This document shows positions 28,341-36,706 of a stretch of DNA of 64,000 bases, in pieces. Positions within the stretch are counted from its first letter, which is position 1, and every line of letters begins with the position of its first letter. The stretch is from the NCBI RefSeq assembly GCF_002287375.1, contig NZ_NPOA01000001.1, positions 1-64,000 of the forward strand. Direction: 5' to 3'. A model generated the notes under the pieces. It searched no databases. It had not been told where the DNA came from and saw nothing but the letters and a program-made list of their open reading frames with translations. The DNA is from Virgibacillus profundi. Lineage in GTDB: Bacteria; Bacillota; Bacilli; Bacillales; Amphibacillaceae. The position numbers were made by a program, and so were the translations under genes.

Positions 28341-28667
28341 GATGTTACCCCCATATTCCTTTGTGAATTCATGTATGGCTATAAGTGCACGATTTTTCAA
28401 CATTACAGTAAGTGATTATAACATAGAAAATGATAATGCAATAGATTTATTTCAATTTGTTCGAAATTTTATAGGTGAAAAGGAGGAAATATGTAGAATT
28501 TTTAATGAAGTGATTCTACCAATTATCAGCGTAACATTACAAATAGATTACAAATACGCTTTTAATCTATTATATTTTTGAAAAAAAGGCTATAATGAAG
28601 AGAATTTATTGGTACTTTTTGTATCAACAGGAAAAAAGTGATACATATACAGAGGGGGAAACATCGA
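28341..28667. promoter_or_regulatory. Divergent promoter region between capsule operon and LysM hydrolase
   Basis: This 327-nt gap holds the start regions for both directions. On the minus strand a TATAAT box (28420-28415) has a TTGCAT 15 nt upstream, a modest capsule promoter. On the plus strand a TATAAT lies at 28591-28596, without a good -35, 72 nt before the LysM gene start. I see no clear operator. The region is very AT-rich. Confidence 0.45.
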
Positions 28668-29750
28668 TTGGCTAATAAAAAGATTATTATGTCGGTTACT
28701 GCAAGTGCGGCTATCGCATCAGCAATTTTTGCAGCAGAGGAAGTAGAAGCAGCGTCCTATAAAGTACAAAGCGGGGACTCACTATGGAAGATAGCACAAC
28801 AGCATAGCACAAGTGTTTCATCACTAAAATCAATTAACAATTTATCAAGTAATGTTATTTTTCCAAACCAAGTCATTGAAACCGAAAAAAAATCATCAAA
28901 CTCTAATACTACTAAACCATCTACTAATACAAACAATAATTCTAATACTAATACTAAATCTACTTATACAGTAAAGCGCGGTGACACATTAAGCGGTATC
29001 GCATCAAAACATAAAGTTTCTCTTTCTGATTTAATGAAATGGAATAGTCTTGATACGACACTAATTTATCCTGGAAATGTATTTGTAGTGAGTAAGAATG
29101 GATCGTCGGGTTCTTCTAATCCGAGTTCCGGTTCTTCGGATTCAGGTTCCTCTGATTCTGGCTCATCTAATACTGGAAGCATTTATACGGTTAAATCTGG
29201 TGACACGCTATCCAGAATTGCATCACAGCACGGTGTCAGTGTTGCAAACCTAAAGTCATGGAACAACCTTAAATCTGATCTGATTTTAATTGGACAGAAG
29301 CTGAGCATCGGGAGTAAATCTAGTTCCGGATCCAATAAAGGTAATGACTCTTCAGGATCAAGCGAAAAGCCATCAGCCAATGTCGATTACAATGTTGACA
29401 AGCTCATCAGTGTTGCAAAAAGCATGAACGGCGTTAGTTATGCATGGGGCGGTTCAACCCCGAGCGGCTTCGACTGCAGCGGATTCATCTACTATACGTA
29501 TAAGCAAGCAGGTAAGAATATCACCCGTACCTCAGCAGCAGGATTCTTTGACCGGTCTTACTATGTGAACACGCCACAAGTAGGCGACCTTGTATTCTTC
29601 GAAGGCACCTACAAAGCAGGTATCTCACATATGGGAATCTATCTGGGCAACGGTGATTTCATCCATGCCGGATCCAATGGTGTAGCAATTAATAATGTAA
29701 AAGATTATTATTGGAAAGATCACTTTGATAGTTATAAGCGGTTTTACTAA
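28668..29750 (+). CDS. Secreted LysM / NlpC-P60 peptidoglycan endopeptidase
   Basis: The protein has 360 aa from a TTG start at 28668, with GAGGGGG 8-9 nt upstream; the in-frame ATG at 28638 lacks a ribosome binding site. A signal peptide (KKIIMSVTASAAIASAIFA, cut after VEA) leads into three LysM domains: YKVQSGDSLW, YTVKRGDTLS and YTVKSGDTLS. Ser/Gly/Asn linkers join them. The C-terminal NlpC/P60 domain has the catalytic FDCSGF cysteine, the ISHMGIY histidine and the FIHAGS third residue. It cleaves peptide stems, probably in cell separation or wall turnover. It is the only plus-strand gene in the first 39 kb. Confidence 0.93.
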   Translation: MANKKIIMSVTASAAIASAIFAAEEVEAASYKVQSGDSLWKIAQQHSTSVSSLKSINNLSSNVIFPNQVIETEKKSSNSNTTKPSTNTNNNSNTNTKSTYTVKRGDTLSGIASKHKVSLSDLMKWNSLDTTLIYPGNVFVVSKNGSSGSSNPSSGSSDSGSSDSGSSNTGSIYTVKSGDTLSRIASQHGVSVANLKSWNNLKSDLILIGQKLSIGSKSSSGSNKGNDSSGSSEKPSANVDYNVDKLISVAKSMNGVSYAWGGSTPSGFDCSGFIYYTYKQAGKNITRTSAAGFFDRSYYVNTPQVGDLVFFEGTYKAGISHMGIYLGNGDFIHAGSNGVAINNVKDYYWKDHFDSYKRFY

Positions 29751-29942
29751 GTGGCGGTTGGTTAATTAAGGGTTTAGACCTTAGTTAATTAAGAGCTGGT
29801 TGGTAAGGGATAATTTATTAAATGCTGGTTATAAGGAAGAGGACTTCAGCGAGGCTGGGGTTCTTTTTTTGTTGGGGGTTTGGGTGGCTTTGCTGGTGCG
29901 GCGTGTGCGCACGGGGCGGTGTTGGTAGAACGGGGCGGCGGA
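29743..29942. repeat. Composite leader module preceding array A1
   Basis: This stretch starts in the last codons of the LysM gene (GGTTTTACTAAGTGGC) and continues with two GTTAATTAA copies and a related ATTTATTAA. An intrinsic-terminator-like hairpin follows at 29838-29870 (GGACTTCAGC/GCTGGGGTTC plus T7), and then about 70 bp of G-rich sequence. The same order of parts precedes array A5 at 44341-44548. The hairpin can terminate the LysM gene transcript. Confidence 0.7.
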
Positions 29943-30150
29943 TTGAGAGAGAATGCCCTATAGTTGAGAGAGGAATGCTGAAGGTTGAGAGATAAAGCTT
30001 AAAGTTGAGAGAGGATGGCAATTAGTTGAGAGATAATATATGAATCACTCGTTATCTCTCAACTTTATCCCGGTATGTTTCAACTTCCACGCCGGTTCTC
30101 TCAACTCTCATACCGCTCCTCCCAACTTGCTCCAGTTATCTCTCAACTTA
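29943..30150. repeat. GTTGAGAG/CTCTCAAC phased array A1 (5+5 boxes)
   Basis: TTGAGA boxes start at 29943, 29964, 29985, 30005 and 30026. Inverted TCTCAA-type boxes follow at 30057, 30078, 30099, 30120 and 30141. The steps are 20-21 bp, and the central pair is 31 bp apart. The centre reads GTTGAGAGATAA, then TGAATCAC, then TTATCTCTCAAC, a 12-bp inverted repeat. The spacers of the two arms are not complementary, so only the boxes are conserved. It lies between convergent genes. Confidence 0.9.
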
Positions 30151-30162
30151 CATGCCGCCTCT

Positions 30163-30257
30163 AACGGTTTTACTAGTTGGCAGTTGGTTAATTGAGTGCC
30201 GTACAGCCAACATAAAAGGAACTCCAGCTAGGCTGAAGTTCCTTTTATGTTGGCTGT
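30163..30257. repeat. Second copy of leader module with long perfect hairpin
   Basis: GGTTTTACTAGTTGGCAGTT (from 30163) repeats, with few changes, the sequence at the end of the LysM gene (29743). It is followed by ACAGCCAACATAAAAGGAAC (30204-30223), which pairs with its complement ending at 30257 around CAGC/GCTG. This is a stem of about 24 bp. It can act as a terminator in both directions, for the minus-strand permease (stop 30293) and for the plus strand. Confidence 0.75.
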
Positions 30258-30292
30258 GTCTATAATGAATGGGGTAAAGACAACGGAGCAAT

Positions 30293-31738
30293 TCAATAGA
30301 ATGATAATATAGCAGGCCACAAGAAAATGGAGACAATTATAACTACCAATATCCAAAGTGGTGCAGCAAGCATCCCTGCTTTGAATAAATCCCTTTGCGA
30401 AAAATAACCATATTGGTAAGAGAGTATGTTAACAGGACTTTGCATGATTAAAAAGAATCCCGGCATACCTACCATAAAAACCACCATAACTGTAATACTT
30501 GGAGAAAGCAGTTCAGAAAATTCACCAAATTTCAAAGCCATTGGTATCATTATTACCATATAACCTAATACATTTATAAAGAATAGCCGTAAAAGTTGAC
30601 TAAAAACTGCGATAATTACTAATAGCAGCCACGAGTTCTCAATGAAATTAGTTAATAAGACTATTTTTTCTGCTATCGTTTGAATTGCTCCTGAGTCCAA
30701 AAGCATACTTGCTAGTGCTAAACTGGTAGCAAAGAATATAATTAGATCCCAGTTTACTATTTCCTTCGCTGCTTCCCAGTTCCATATACCAGTACCGGGA
30801 AATATTGTTAAAGTAGCACTAAACATACCAATCATAGCAATAGAATAGCCGTGAACGGGCTCAGTAATCCATAATAATACGGTTAATATTATAATAAAGG
30901 CTATTTTTTTTTCGCTTTTCTTCCAGCTGCCATTTTCAGTAATTTGATTTTGTATATAAGATTGTAATTTATTTGTGCTTATATTCTCTATCGGGAATAA
31001 CCACATGATGACTGCAAATAATCCTAGCATAAAAATCACTATTGGTATTGAAGTTAACGAAAGCCACGATAAGTAAGTCCAGTTTATTGAGGTTTCCTCT
31101 TTTAAAATGCCTAATGTATAAATACTTGAATTGGAAGAAGTTATTACCAACCCACCAGTTATTAATACTATATAACTCATAGCTATCATTAAACCTGCTG
31201 CTAAATTATTAGTGGTCATTTGATTTTTTACATTTTTTATTATACCCTCCACTGCAAATGAAGATGTGATTCCTATTCTTCCTATATTAGAGGGAACTAA
31301 TAATGCTAAAAAACCGAAAATAACATAGGAAATAAATATTATGAATTTTATATTCCCGTGTGACCATTTTAACAGGTGCAACGAAATTCTGTTTATTATA
31401 TTTGATTTTATAATTGCTCCCGTGATAATAAATGTAGAAAAAAATAGCCACACCACCTCAGACCCTAAATATCCAATTGTTTTATCAAAGGTGGTAACAT
31501 GTATAGACATTACCAAGATAACTATTATAGAAGTATACGCAACTGGAAACACCTTTCCTAACCATAAAACCTGAGAAATAATCAGAATAGCGATAGATTT
31601 GGTCTTTAAATCAAACGTAAAAAATAATGGAGTTAAAAAAATAATATATACAATTAACATACATACTAATAGCACATATTTAGTTTTTATTTTATCATTT
31701 TTTTTCATTATTTTAACAGGCTGCCTGCCTTTAACCAT
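30293..31738 (-). CDS. SLC13/DASS-type anion permease
   Basis: This 481-aa protein has about 11-12 membrane segments and resembles the divalent-anion sodium symporter family (dicarboxylate, citrate or sulfate). Features include LVPSNIGRIGITSSF near residue 165, ITSSNSSIYTLGIL near residue 220 and MQSPVNILSYQYGYF near the C terminus. These match the SNT/SPT-like ligand loops only loosely. The ATG overlaps the tctA stop as ATGGTTAA, so the two are coupled. A second transporter type at the end of a Tct operon suggests a shared or related carboxylate substrate. Confidence 0.75.
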   Translation of the reverse strand: MVKGRQPVKIMKKNDKIKTKYVLLVCMLIVYIIFLTPLFFTFDLKTKSIAILIISQVLWLGKVFPVAYTSIIVILVMSIHVTTFDKTIGYLGSEVVWLFFSTFIITGAIIKSNIINRISLHLLKWSHGNIKFIIFISYVIFGFLALLVPSNIGRIGITSSFAVEGIIKNVKNQMTTNNLAAGLMIAMSYIVLITGGLVITSSNSSIYTLGILKEETSINWTYLSWLSLTSIPIVIFMLGLFAVIMWLFPIENISTNKLQSYIQNQITENGSWKKSEKKIAFIIILTVLLWITEPVHGYSIAMIGMFSATLTIFPGTGIWNWEAAKEIVNWDLIIFFATSLALASMLLDSGAIQTIAEKIVLLTNFIENSWLLLVIIAVFSQLLRLFFINVLGYMVIMIPMALKFGEFSELLSPSITVMVVFMVGMPGFFLIMQSPVNILSYQYGYFSQRDLFKAGMLAAPLWILVVIIVSIFLWPAILSFY

Positions 31739-33245
31739 CCATATTCATCTTCGATTTTTTACTCTTAATAATATTACTGATGATTGTAGCCAAAATATAC
31801 AGTAATGCAATTATTAGGAGAACTAAAGATGTAGGTCTTTCAATGAATATCATAAAGTCATAACCGGACATTAACAAACTCTGTCTCAGAGATGTCTCAG
31901 CAATTGGCATTAGAATAAAGCCCAGGACTAATGGTAAAAGTGGAAATTCAAAGCGTTTTAGAATAAAACCAAGAAGCCCAAAAAGTAACATTACCCATAC
32001 ATCAAACATACTATTATTTAAAGCATACACACCAATTATACAAAGAACCGCCACCAATGGCTGCAGTATATTCTTTGATAATACTAGTAAATATAAGAAT
32101 AAAGGAATCGTCAGAATACTCAACAATAACAATACAAAGTTTCCAACGTACATACTTGCAAATAAACTCCAGATTACATCAGATTGATTCTCATATAACT
32201 GAGGTCCAGGTCTAACTCCGAACATTATAAAAGCTCCCAGCAGTACCGCAGTTACTGCAGACCCTGGTATTCCTAAGGTTAGCATTGGAATCAGAGCACC
32301 ATTTACTGCAGAGTTATTTGCTGACTCAGCTGAAGCAACTCCTTCGATTGCCCCTTTGCCAAAATTATCGCGATTTTTACTAACTTTCTTTTCAATACTA
32401 TAGGAGAAGACTGTAGCTATAGTTGCACCTGCTCCAGGTAAAACTCCTATGAGGAATCCTACGATTGTACTTCTGGAAATTGTAGGTAAAGAGCTCTTCC
32501 ATTCTTTAATATTCGGAAACATTTTTTTAATATTAACTTGCTTACTGTAACTATCACCTATATTAAATTTATTTATTACATTATTAAGTACTTCACTAAA
32601 TCCAAATAATCCAACAAGAACTGCAACCAATTCTATCCCATCAATTAAATAGATATTATCAAGTGTATATCTTTGTTCGCCCGTTATCAAATCAACACCG
32701 ATCGTTCCTATGAACAAGCCAATACCCATCATTAAAAAACCTTTTACAGGGTGTTTTCCAGTGAGTCCGGAAACAAGCAATAAACCTAATAAAATTAACG
32801 AGAAATACTCAGGAGCTCCGAATCCCACAGCCCATTGTGCGATTATTGAACTTAAGAAAATCAAAAAAATTAAACTAATCGTGGCACCAATAAATGATGA
32901 GAAGGTTGCCATACCAATTGCAGCTCCAGCTCTCCCCTGCTTATTCATTTCATATCCATCAATTGCTGTAATAACAGATGCTGAAGTGCCAGGGATATTC
33001 AACATTACTGCAGTTATTGTATTACCATACATCGTTCCATAGTAAATTCCACATAATACAATTAAACTACCCGTCAAATCCATCCCATATGTTAAAGGTA
33101 AAAGTATTGCTGTTCCTGAAACTGCACCGACACCCGGTAAAGCTCCAACAATCATGCCGATAGTAACCCCAAGTATAATATAAAATATATATGGAAACGC
33201 TAACACTGTATTGAATCCTTCTATTAGGTAACCAATAGTCTCCAC
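31731..33245 (-). CDS. Tripartite tricarboxylate transporter large permease (TctA family)
   Basis: This 504-aa protein has about 11-12 membrane helices. The family repeats GALPGVGAVSGTAILLPLTY near residue 37 and GVLPGAGATIATVFSY near residue 265 are clear, as is TLGIPGSAVTAVLLGAF. With the binding protein at 34758 and TctB at 33297 it forms a secondary importer for tricarboxylate-like acids. It starts with GTG; AAGGAGG lies 12 nt upstream, slightly far. Confidence 0.93.
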   Translation of the reverse strand: METIGYLIEGFNTVLAFPYIFYIILGVTIGMIVGALPGVGAVSGTAILLPLTYGMDLTGSLIVLCGIYYGTMYGNTITAVMLNIPGTSASVITAIDGYEMNKQGRAGAAIGMATFSSFIGATISLIFLIFLSSIIAQWAVGFGAPEYFSLILLGLLLVSGLTGKHPVKGFLMMGIGLFIGTIGVDLITGEQRYTLDNIYLIDGIELVAVLVGLFGFSEVLNNVINKFNIGDSYSKQVNIKKMFPNIKEWKSSLPTISRSTIVGFLIGVLPGAGATIATVFSYSIEKKVSKNRDNFGKGAIEGVASAESANNSAVNGALIPMLTLGIPGSAVTAVLLGAFIMFGVRPGPQLYENQSDVIWSLFASMYVGNFVLLLLSILTIPLFLYLLVLSKNILQPLVAVLCIIGVYALNNSMFDVWVMLLFGLLGFILKRFEFPLLPLVLGFILMPIAETSLRQSLLMSGYDFMIFIERPTSLVLLIIALLYILATIISNIIKSKKSKMNMDG

Positions 33246-33296
33246 GATAAATTGAAACCTCCTTTTTGGTATGTTCTATTAATAAAGAACTCCCAA

Positions 33297-33782
33297 TTAA
33301 AAACCTATTAGGCTGTTAGGAAATTGAACTTTAAATATAAAATCAAAAATAAAAAAAACTACAATGGAGCATGTAATTGAAACCAATATACTACGAATTA
33401 ATTTTTGTCCTTCTAAGAAATGCAAAAACAAGAAAATTAGTAATGTGATAGAAATAGCCATTCCAATTAATTTCACTAAACTCATACAGACTATACAAAT
33501 TATCATTGTGAATATTATCTTCTTGACCTTCTCAACGGATACCCTTTGATTTTCATCACTATCGAATTTACCCCTTTTAGTCTGTACTAGGGATAAACCA
33601 CTAATAACTATTAATAAAACCCCAATCCAGAAAGTAGAAAAGCCAGCACCAAGTGTATCTTTTGTTAAATAATCATAAAATAATAGGGATGTAGTGGAGA
33701 TTAATATGCCCAACATTAAGGTACACCCTAAAATCAAATAATTTGGAAATCTATTAATTTTACTCGGTTCTTTATATTCCAT
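33297..33782 (-). CDS. Tripartite tricarboxylate transporter small permease (TctB family)
   Basis: This 161-aa protein has four hydrophobic segments, in the usual size range for TctB. Tct small subunits are poorly conserved, so the call rests on topology, length and its position 51 nt before tctA. The C-terminal half (FLHFLEGQKLIRSILVSITC) resembles other TctB proteins. Confidence 0.8.
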   Translation of the reverse strand: MEYKEPSKINRFPNYLILGCTLMLGILISTTSLLFYDYLTKDTLGAGFSTFWIGVLLIVISGLSLVQTKRGKFDSDENQRVSVEKVKKIIFTMIICIVCMSLVKLIGMAISITLLIFLFLHFLEGQKLIRSILVSITCSIVVFFIFDFIFKVQFPNSLIGF

Positions 33783-33847
33783 TCTTTCACCTTCTTCTCT
33801 GATTAAATAAAACCAAAGCGATAACTTCTGCTTGTCCTATACAAATC

Positions 33848-33924
33848 CAGGTTAAGCACACATTCTTGCAATTATTAGATTAAGATCCATAAGCTTAGTC
33901 AATAAAATAATGTGTGCTTACCTG
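33848..33924. repeat. Long imperfect inverted repeat inside the Tct operon
   Basis: CCAGGTTAAGCACACATT (33848-33865) and AATGTGTGCTTACCTGG (33908-33924) are complementary except for one extra base. They enclose a 42-nt AT-rich loop. It lies between the PIG-L gene and tctB on the minus strand. It may stop or stabilise part of the operon mRNA, or be a small non-coding mobile element. Confidence 0.65.
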
Positions 33925-33976
33925 GCCTATAGCTATAAATGGTTTATTATGATGATATTATACTTAACGTATACTG

Positions 33977-34711
33977 TTAACTAAAGAACTGACCGGTGTA
34001 TGGCGCAAACCTTTTAAATGCTTCTGCATTTTTAATTTCTTTATTCCCTGACACCCTGCTTGCAATATATCCTCTATACGCTGCTCTTCTGGAATAGTTA
34101 TCAAACATATACTTTTGGGATTCCGAAACTGTCATTGCCTTTTCTTTTATTTCCATAACATCAGTAATGTCGATGAATGCATCTGGATTAAATCCACAAA
34201 ACTCTGGTTGATCCGGCTCAAACATAAATGTTTTTACTGGACCCAATATTTTTGTATCAGGCTCTACCCCTGGAACTTGCGCAGCTCTGAGTGCTTTATA
34301 AAATAACTTAGCAGCTTCTGGATGATCAGGGTTTAAAGGATCTCCAGTAAAATGTGTCAGGATAATTTCTGGTTGAAATTCTCTTAGTTCTTTAACTAAA
34401 TCTATAATATTCTCTTTATCCGTAATTAGAGGATGATCACCCATATCCATAATTTTTAATTCTGCACCAAGGATCTCACTAGCCTTATTTGCTTCATCTG
34501 TTCTAATCTCTTTCACTTGTTCCTCAGTTGCATTTTCAATACCGTTCCATAAATCTCCGGATTCTCCTCTTTCTCCTAATGTTAAATTAATTATTCTAAC
34601 GTTACTTCCTGCATTAGAATATTTAGCAATAGTCCCTCCACATCTCCATACAAAGTCAAGTGCGTGTGCACTAATTACTAATACATTTGGATTTCCTTTA
34701 TTTTCGCTCAT
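33977..34711 (-). CDS. PIG-L family protein, probable 4-oxalomesaconate hydratase (GalB-like)
   Basis: This 244-aa protein is of the LmbE/PIG-L fold. The zinc motif reads SAHALDFVWRCGGTIAKY instead of the deacetylase AHPDDE; AHxxDFVWRxGG is the form seen in GalB-type hydratases. The second region TLGERGESGDLW and the HFTGDPLNPDHPEAAKLF histidine region follow. GalB hydrates 4-oxalomesaconate to 4-carboxy-4-hydroxy-2-oxoadipate, the substrate of the aldolase encoded at 36707. This pairing supports the call. A generic deacetylase role remains possible. Confidence 0.75.
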   Translation of the reverse strand: MSENKGNPNVLVISAHALDFVWRCGGTIAKYSNAGSNVRIINLTLGERGESGDLWNGIENATEEQVKEIRTDEANKASEILGAELKIMDMGDHPLITDKENIIDLVKELREFQPEIILTHFTGDPLNPDHPEAAKLFYKALRAAQVPGVEPDTKILGPVKTFMFEPDQPEFCGFNPDAFIDITDVMEIKEKAMTVSESQKYMFDNYSRRAAYRGYIASRVSGNKEIKNAEAFKRFAPYTGQFFS

Positions 34712-34757
34712 TTAAATTCTCTCCTCTTTAATAAATTATTTTTTATATAGTATTTCT

Positions 34758-35738
34758 TTACTCAATAATTCCTGCCTGCTTCAGTGCTTTTTCTGTTTCT
34801 TTAAATTCTTTCTCAAGTTTTTCTTTATATTCATCTGCATCAGCAAACACCTTTGTCATCATACGTGGTTCTATATATTCCTCTTGAAATTCAGGTGTTT
34901 CTACTAATTCTTTTGATTTCTCAATCCAATAATCTCTAACGTCATCTGACACCCCAGGAGGGAGTGCAAGTCCTCTTGAAACTTCATGCGTTAAATCTAC
35001 ACCTTGCTCTACTAAGGTAGGAACATCTGGCAATTCCGGAATTCTTTCAGGTGATGTAATAGCTAATGGGACTATGTCTCCTGATTCAATCAATTCAAAT
35101 GCTTCACTTGGATTATTGAAGCTGAAGTCCACATTATTACCGAGTAATGCACTTAATTGTTCACCAGAGCTTTCAAATGGCACCGCTCTTACGTTAGTCC
35201 CTGTTTCTTCAGTAAGCATTTGGGATAGAACATGAGCTGTTCCTCCTATACCAGATACTGATATAGTAAGTTCCTCTTGTTTTCCAGCCTCTATTAAATC
35301 ATCTAATGTTTTATAAGGTGAATCTTTATGAACCAATACTAGATTATAATCGCTCGCATATTGAGCAACAATGGTTAAATCTTTATAGCTGTATTCTTCA
35401 CCTTGTAAATAAGGCAGCATACTAAAAGTCGAGGAGAATGGTATAAGTGTGTTGTTATCTCCTATCCTCTGTTCTATAGCGATACCAAGCCCAATCTGTC
35501 CCCCAGCGCCAGGATGATTTTCATACGTGAAGGTACCATCAACTACACCAGTTTCTTTAAATAGTCTTCCAATTTCTCTTGAGAAAACATCCGTTGCTCC
35601 CCCTGTTGAAAAAGGCGTTAACCAGACAAGAGTCTCCTCAGGATAATTTGAAATATCTACATTTTCACTATTTGCATTAGAACTACAGCCAATAAGTAAC
35701 ACAGATACGAAGATTAAGAGCAAAAAGCTTTTCTTCAT
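34758..35738 (-). CDS. Tripartite tricarboxylate transporter binding lipoprotein (TctC/Bug family)
   Basis: This 326-aa periplasmic-type binding protein has a lipoprotein signal ending LLIGC near residue 18. The Bug family motif WLTPFSTGGATDVFSREIG lies near residue 43, and YENHPGAGGQIGLGIA and TLVEQGVDLTHEVSRGLALP follow. It captures the carboxylate for TctAB. It sits between the dehydrogenase and GalB-like genes in the same operon. A strong GAGGAGG ribosome site precedes its ATG. Confidence 0.92.
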   Translation of the reverse strand: MKKSFLLLIFVSVLLIGCSSNANSENVDISNYPEETLVWLTPFSTGGATDVFSREIGRLFKETGVVDGTFTYENHPGAGGQIGLGIAIEQRIGDNNTLIPFSSTFSMLPYLQGEEYSYKDLTIVAQYASDYNLVLVHKDSPYKTLDDLIEAGKQEELTISVSGIGGTAHVLSQMLTEETGTNVRAVPFESSGEQLSALLGNNVDFSFNNPSEAFELIESGDIVPLAITSPERIPELPDVPTLVEQGVDLTHEVSRGLALPPGVSDDVRDYWIEKSKELVETPEFQEEYIEPRMMTKVFADADEYKEKLEKEFKETEKALKQAGIIE

Positions 35739-35773
35739 TATTAATTAAATCCTCCTCTTTATGTTAATTTTCA

Positions 35774-36676
35774 TCATGATTTAACATGACTTGTATCTAA
35801 TGCTTTGAGTACTTCGTGATAGTCATCTGGTGCTACATGATTAAAAGTTTCTTTCAGATTCTTGTCTACTATAAATTGATAAACTTCCATGGTTTGTTTT
35901 GACATTTTTGAAGGGCTATTTAATTCGGTCAATGTTTTAAGTACCTCTCCCATTTCAGAAACCCTTCTTTCAGCATGAATAGCAGCCCTCGTAACTAATA
36001 GATTCACCACCTCTTCTAAAGGTTTATGAGAAATTGTATTTTCTATCGATTTTAAAACCTTTTCATCAATGCCATAGCTCTGACTTGCCAATAGCATTTC
36101 AATCATTAGCGCAGTGAAGCCTTTCATGAATATACTTCTACACATTTTTATTGCAGATGCACTTCCAGGCATGTCGTTTAAATAGGTGATATTCATATTA
36201 TATTGATTCATTTCTGAAGCAATATCGGATGCGCCATTACCACTTACTACAATGGGGACTTTATGTTTTTCCGTTGGTACTGCGCCTAGAATAGCCCCAT
36301 CAACAAATTTCCCTTTTACCTTTTCTATAATTAAAGAGATTTCTTCTTTTACTGCAGGAGAGGTTGAATTCAATTCTATATAGTATTTGCTCTCATCCAT
36401 GTATGCGGATGCTTCTTCTGCAATAGATACTGCATATTTTGCACTGGTTGCACAAAGGATAATCCCTGAATTATCGATTAGTTCTTTTAATGAATTAACC
36501 AATGTTACATTCGTTGCTTTTGCTCTCTCTTTGATTAACTTTCCCGCAACTGGATGGTCTACCTGCACATCATAAGACCATACAGCAACATTTCCTTCCT
36601 TTTGTAAACCTTCGCAAATATGAAATGCTGCTTCTCCAAAACCTATAAACCCAATATTCGGTCTATTCATCTTCAT
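35774..36676 (-). CDS. NAD(P)-dependent dehydrogenase with DUF1932 domain
   Basis: This 300-aa protein is like beta-hydroxyacid dehydrogenases. It has an N-terminal NAD(P)-binding motif IGFIGFGEAAFHICEGL, a substrate loop ELNSTSPAVKEEI, and a C-terminal helical domain typical of DUF1932 (SAIKMCRSIFMKGFTALMIE). In this operon it probably oxidises or reduces a hydroxy-acid intermediate feeding the hydratase and aldolase. The exact reaction is not readable. It begins 30 nt after the aldolase gene ends. Confidence 0.75.
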   Translation of the reverse strand: MKMNRPNIGFIGFGEAAFHICEGLQKEGNVAVWSYDVQVDHPVAGKLIKERAKATNVTLVNSLKELIDNSGIILCATSAKYAVSIAEEASAYMDESKYYIELNSTSPAVKEEISLIIEKVKGKFVDGAILGAVPTEKHKVPIVVSGNGASDIASEMNQYNMNITYLNDMPGSASAIKMCRSIFMKGFTALMIEMLLASQSYGIDEKVLKSIENTISHKPLEEVVNLLVTRAAIHAERRVSEMGEVLKTLTELNSPSKMSKQTMEVYQFIVDKNLKETFNHVAPDDYHEVLKALDTSHVKS

Positions 36677-36706
36677 ACACCACCATCCATCAAAGTCAAT
36701 TTAGTA

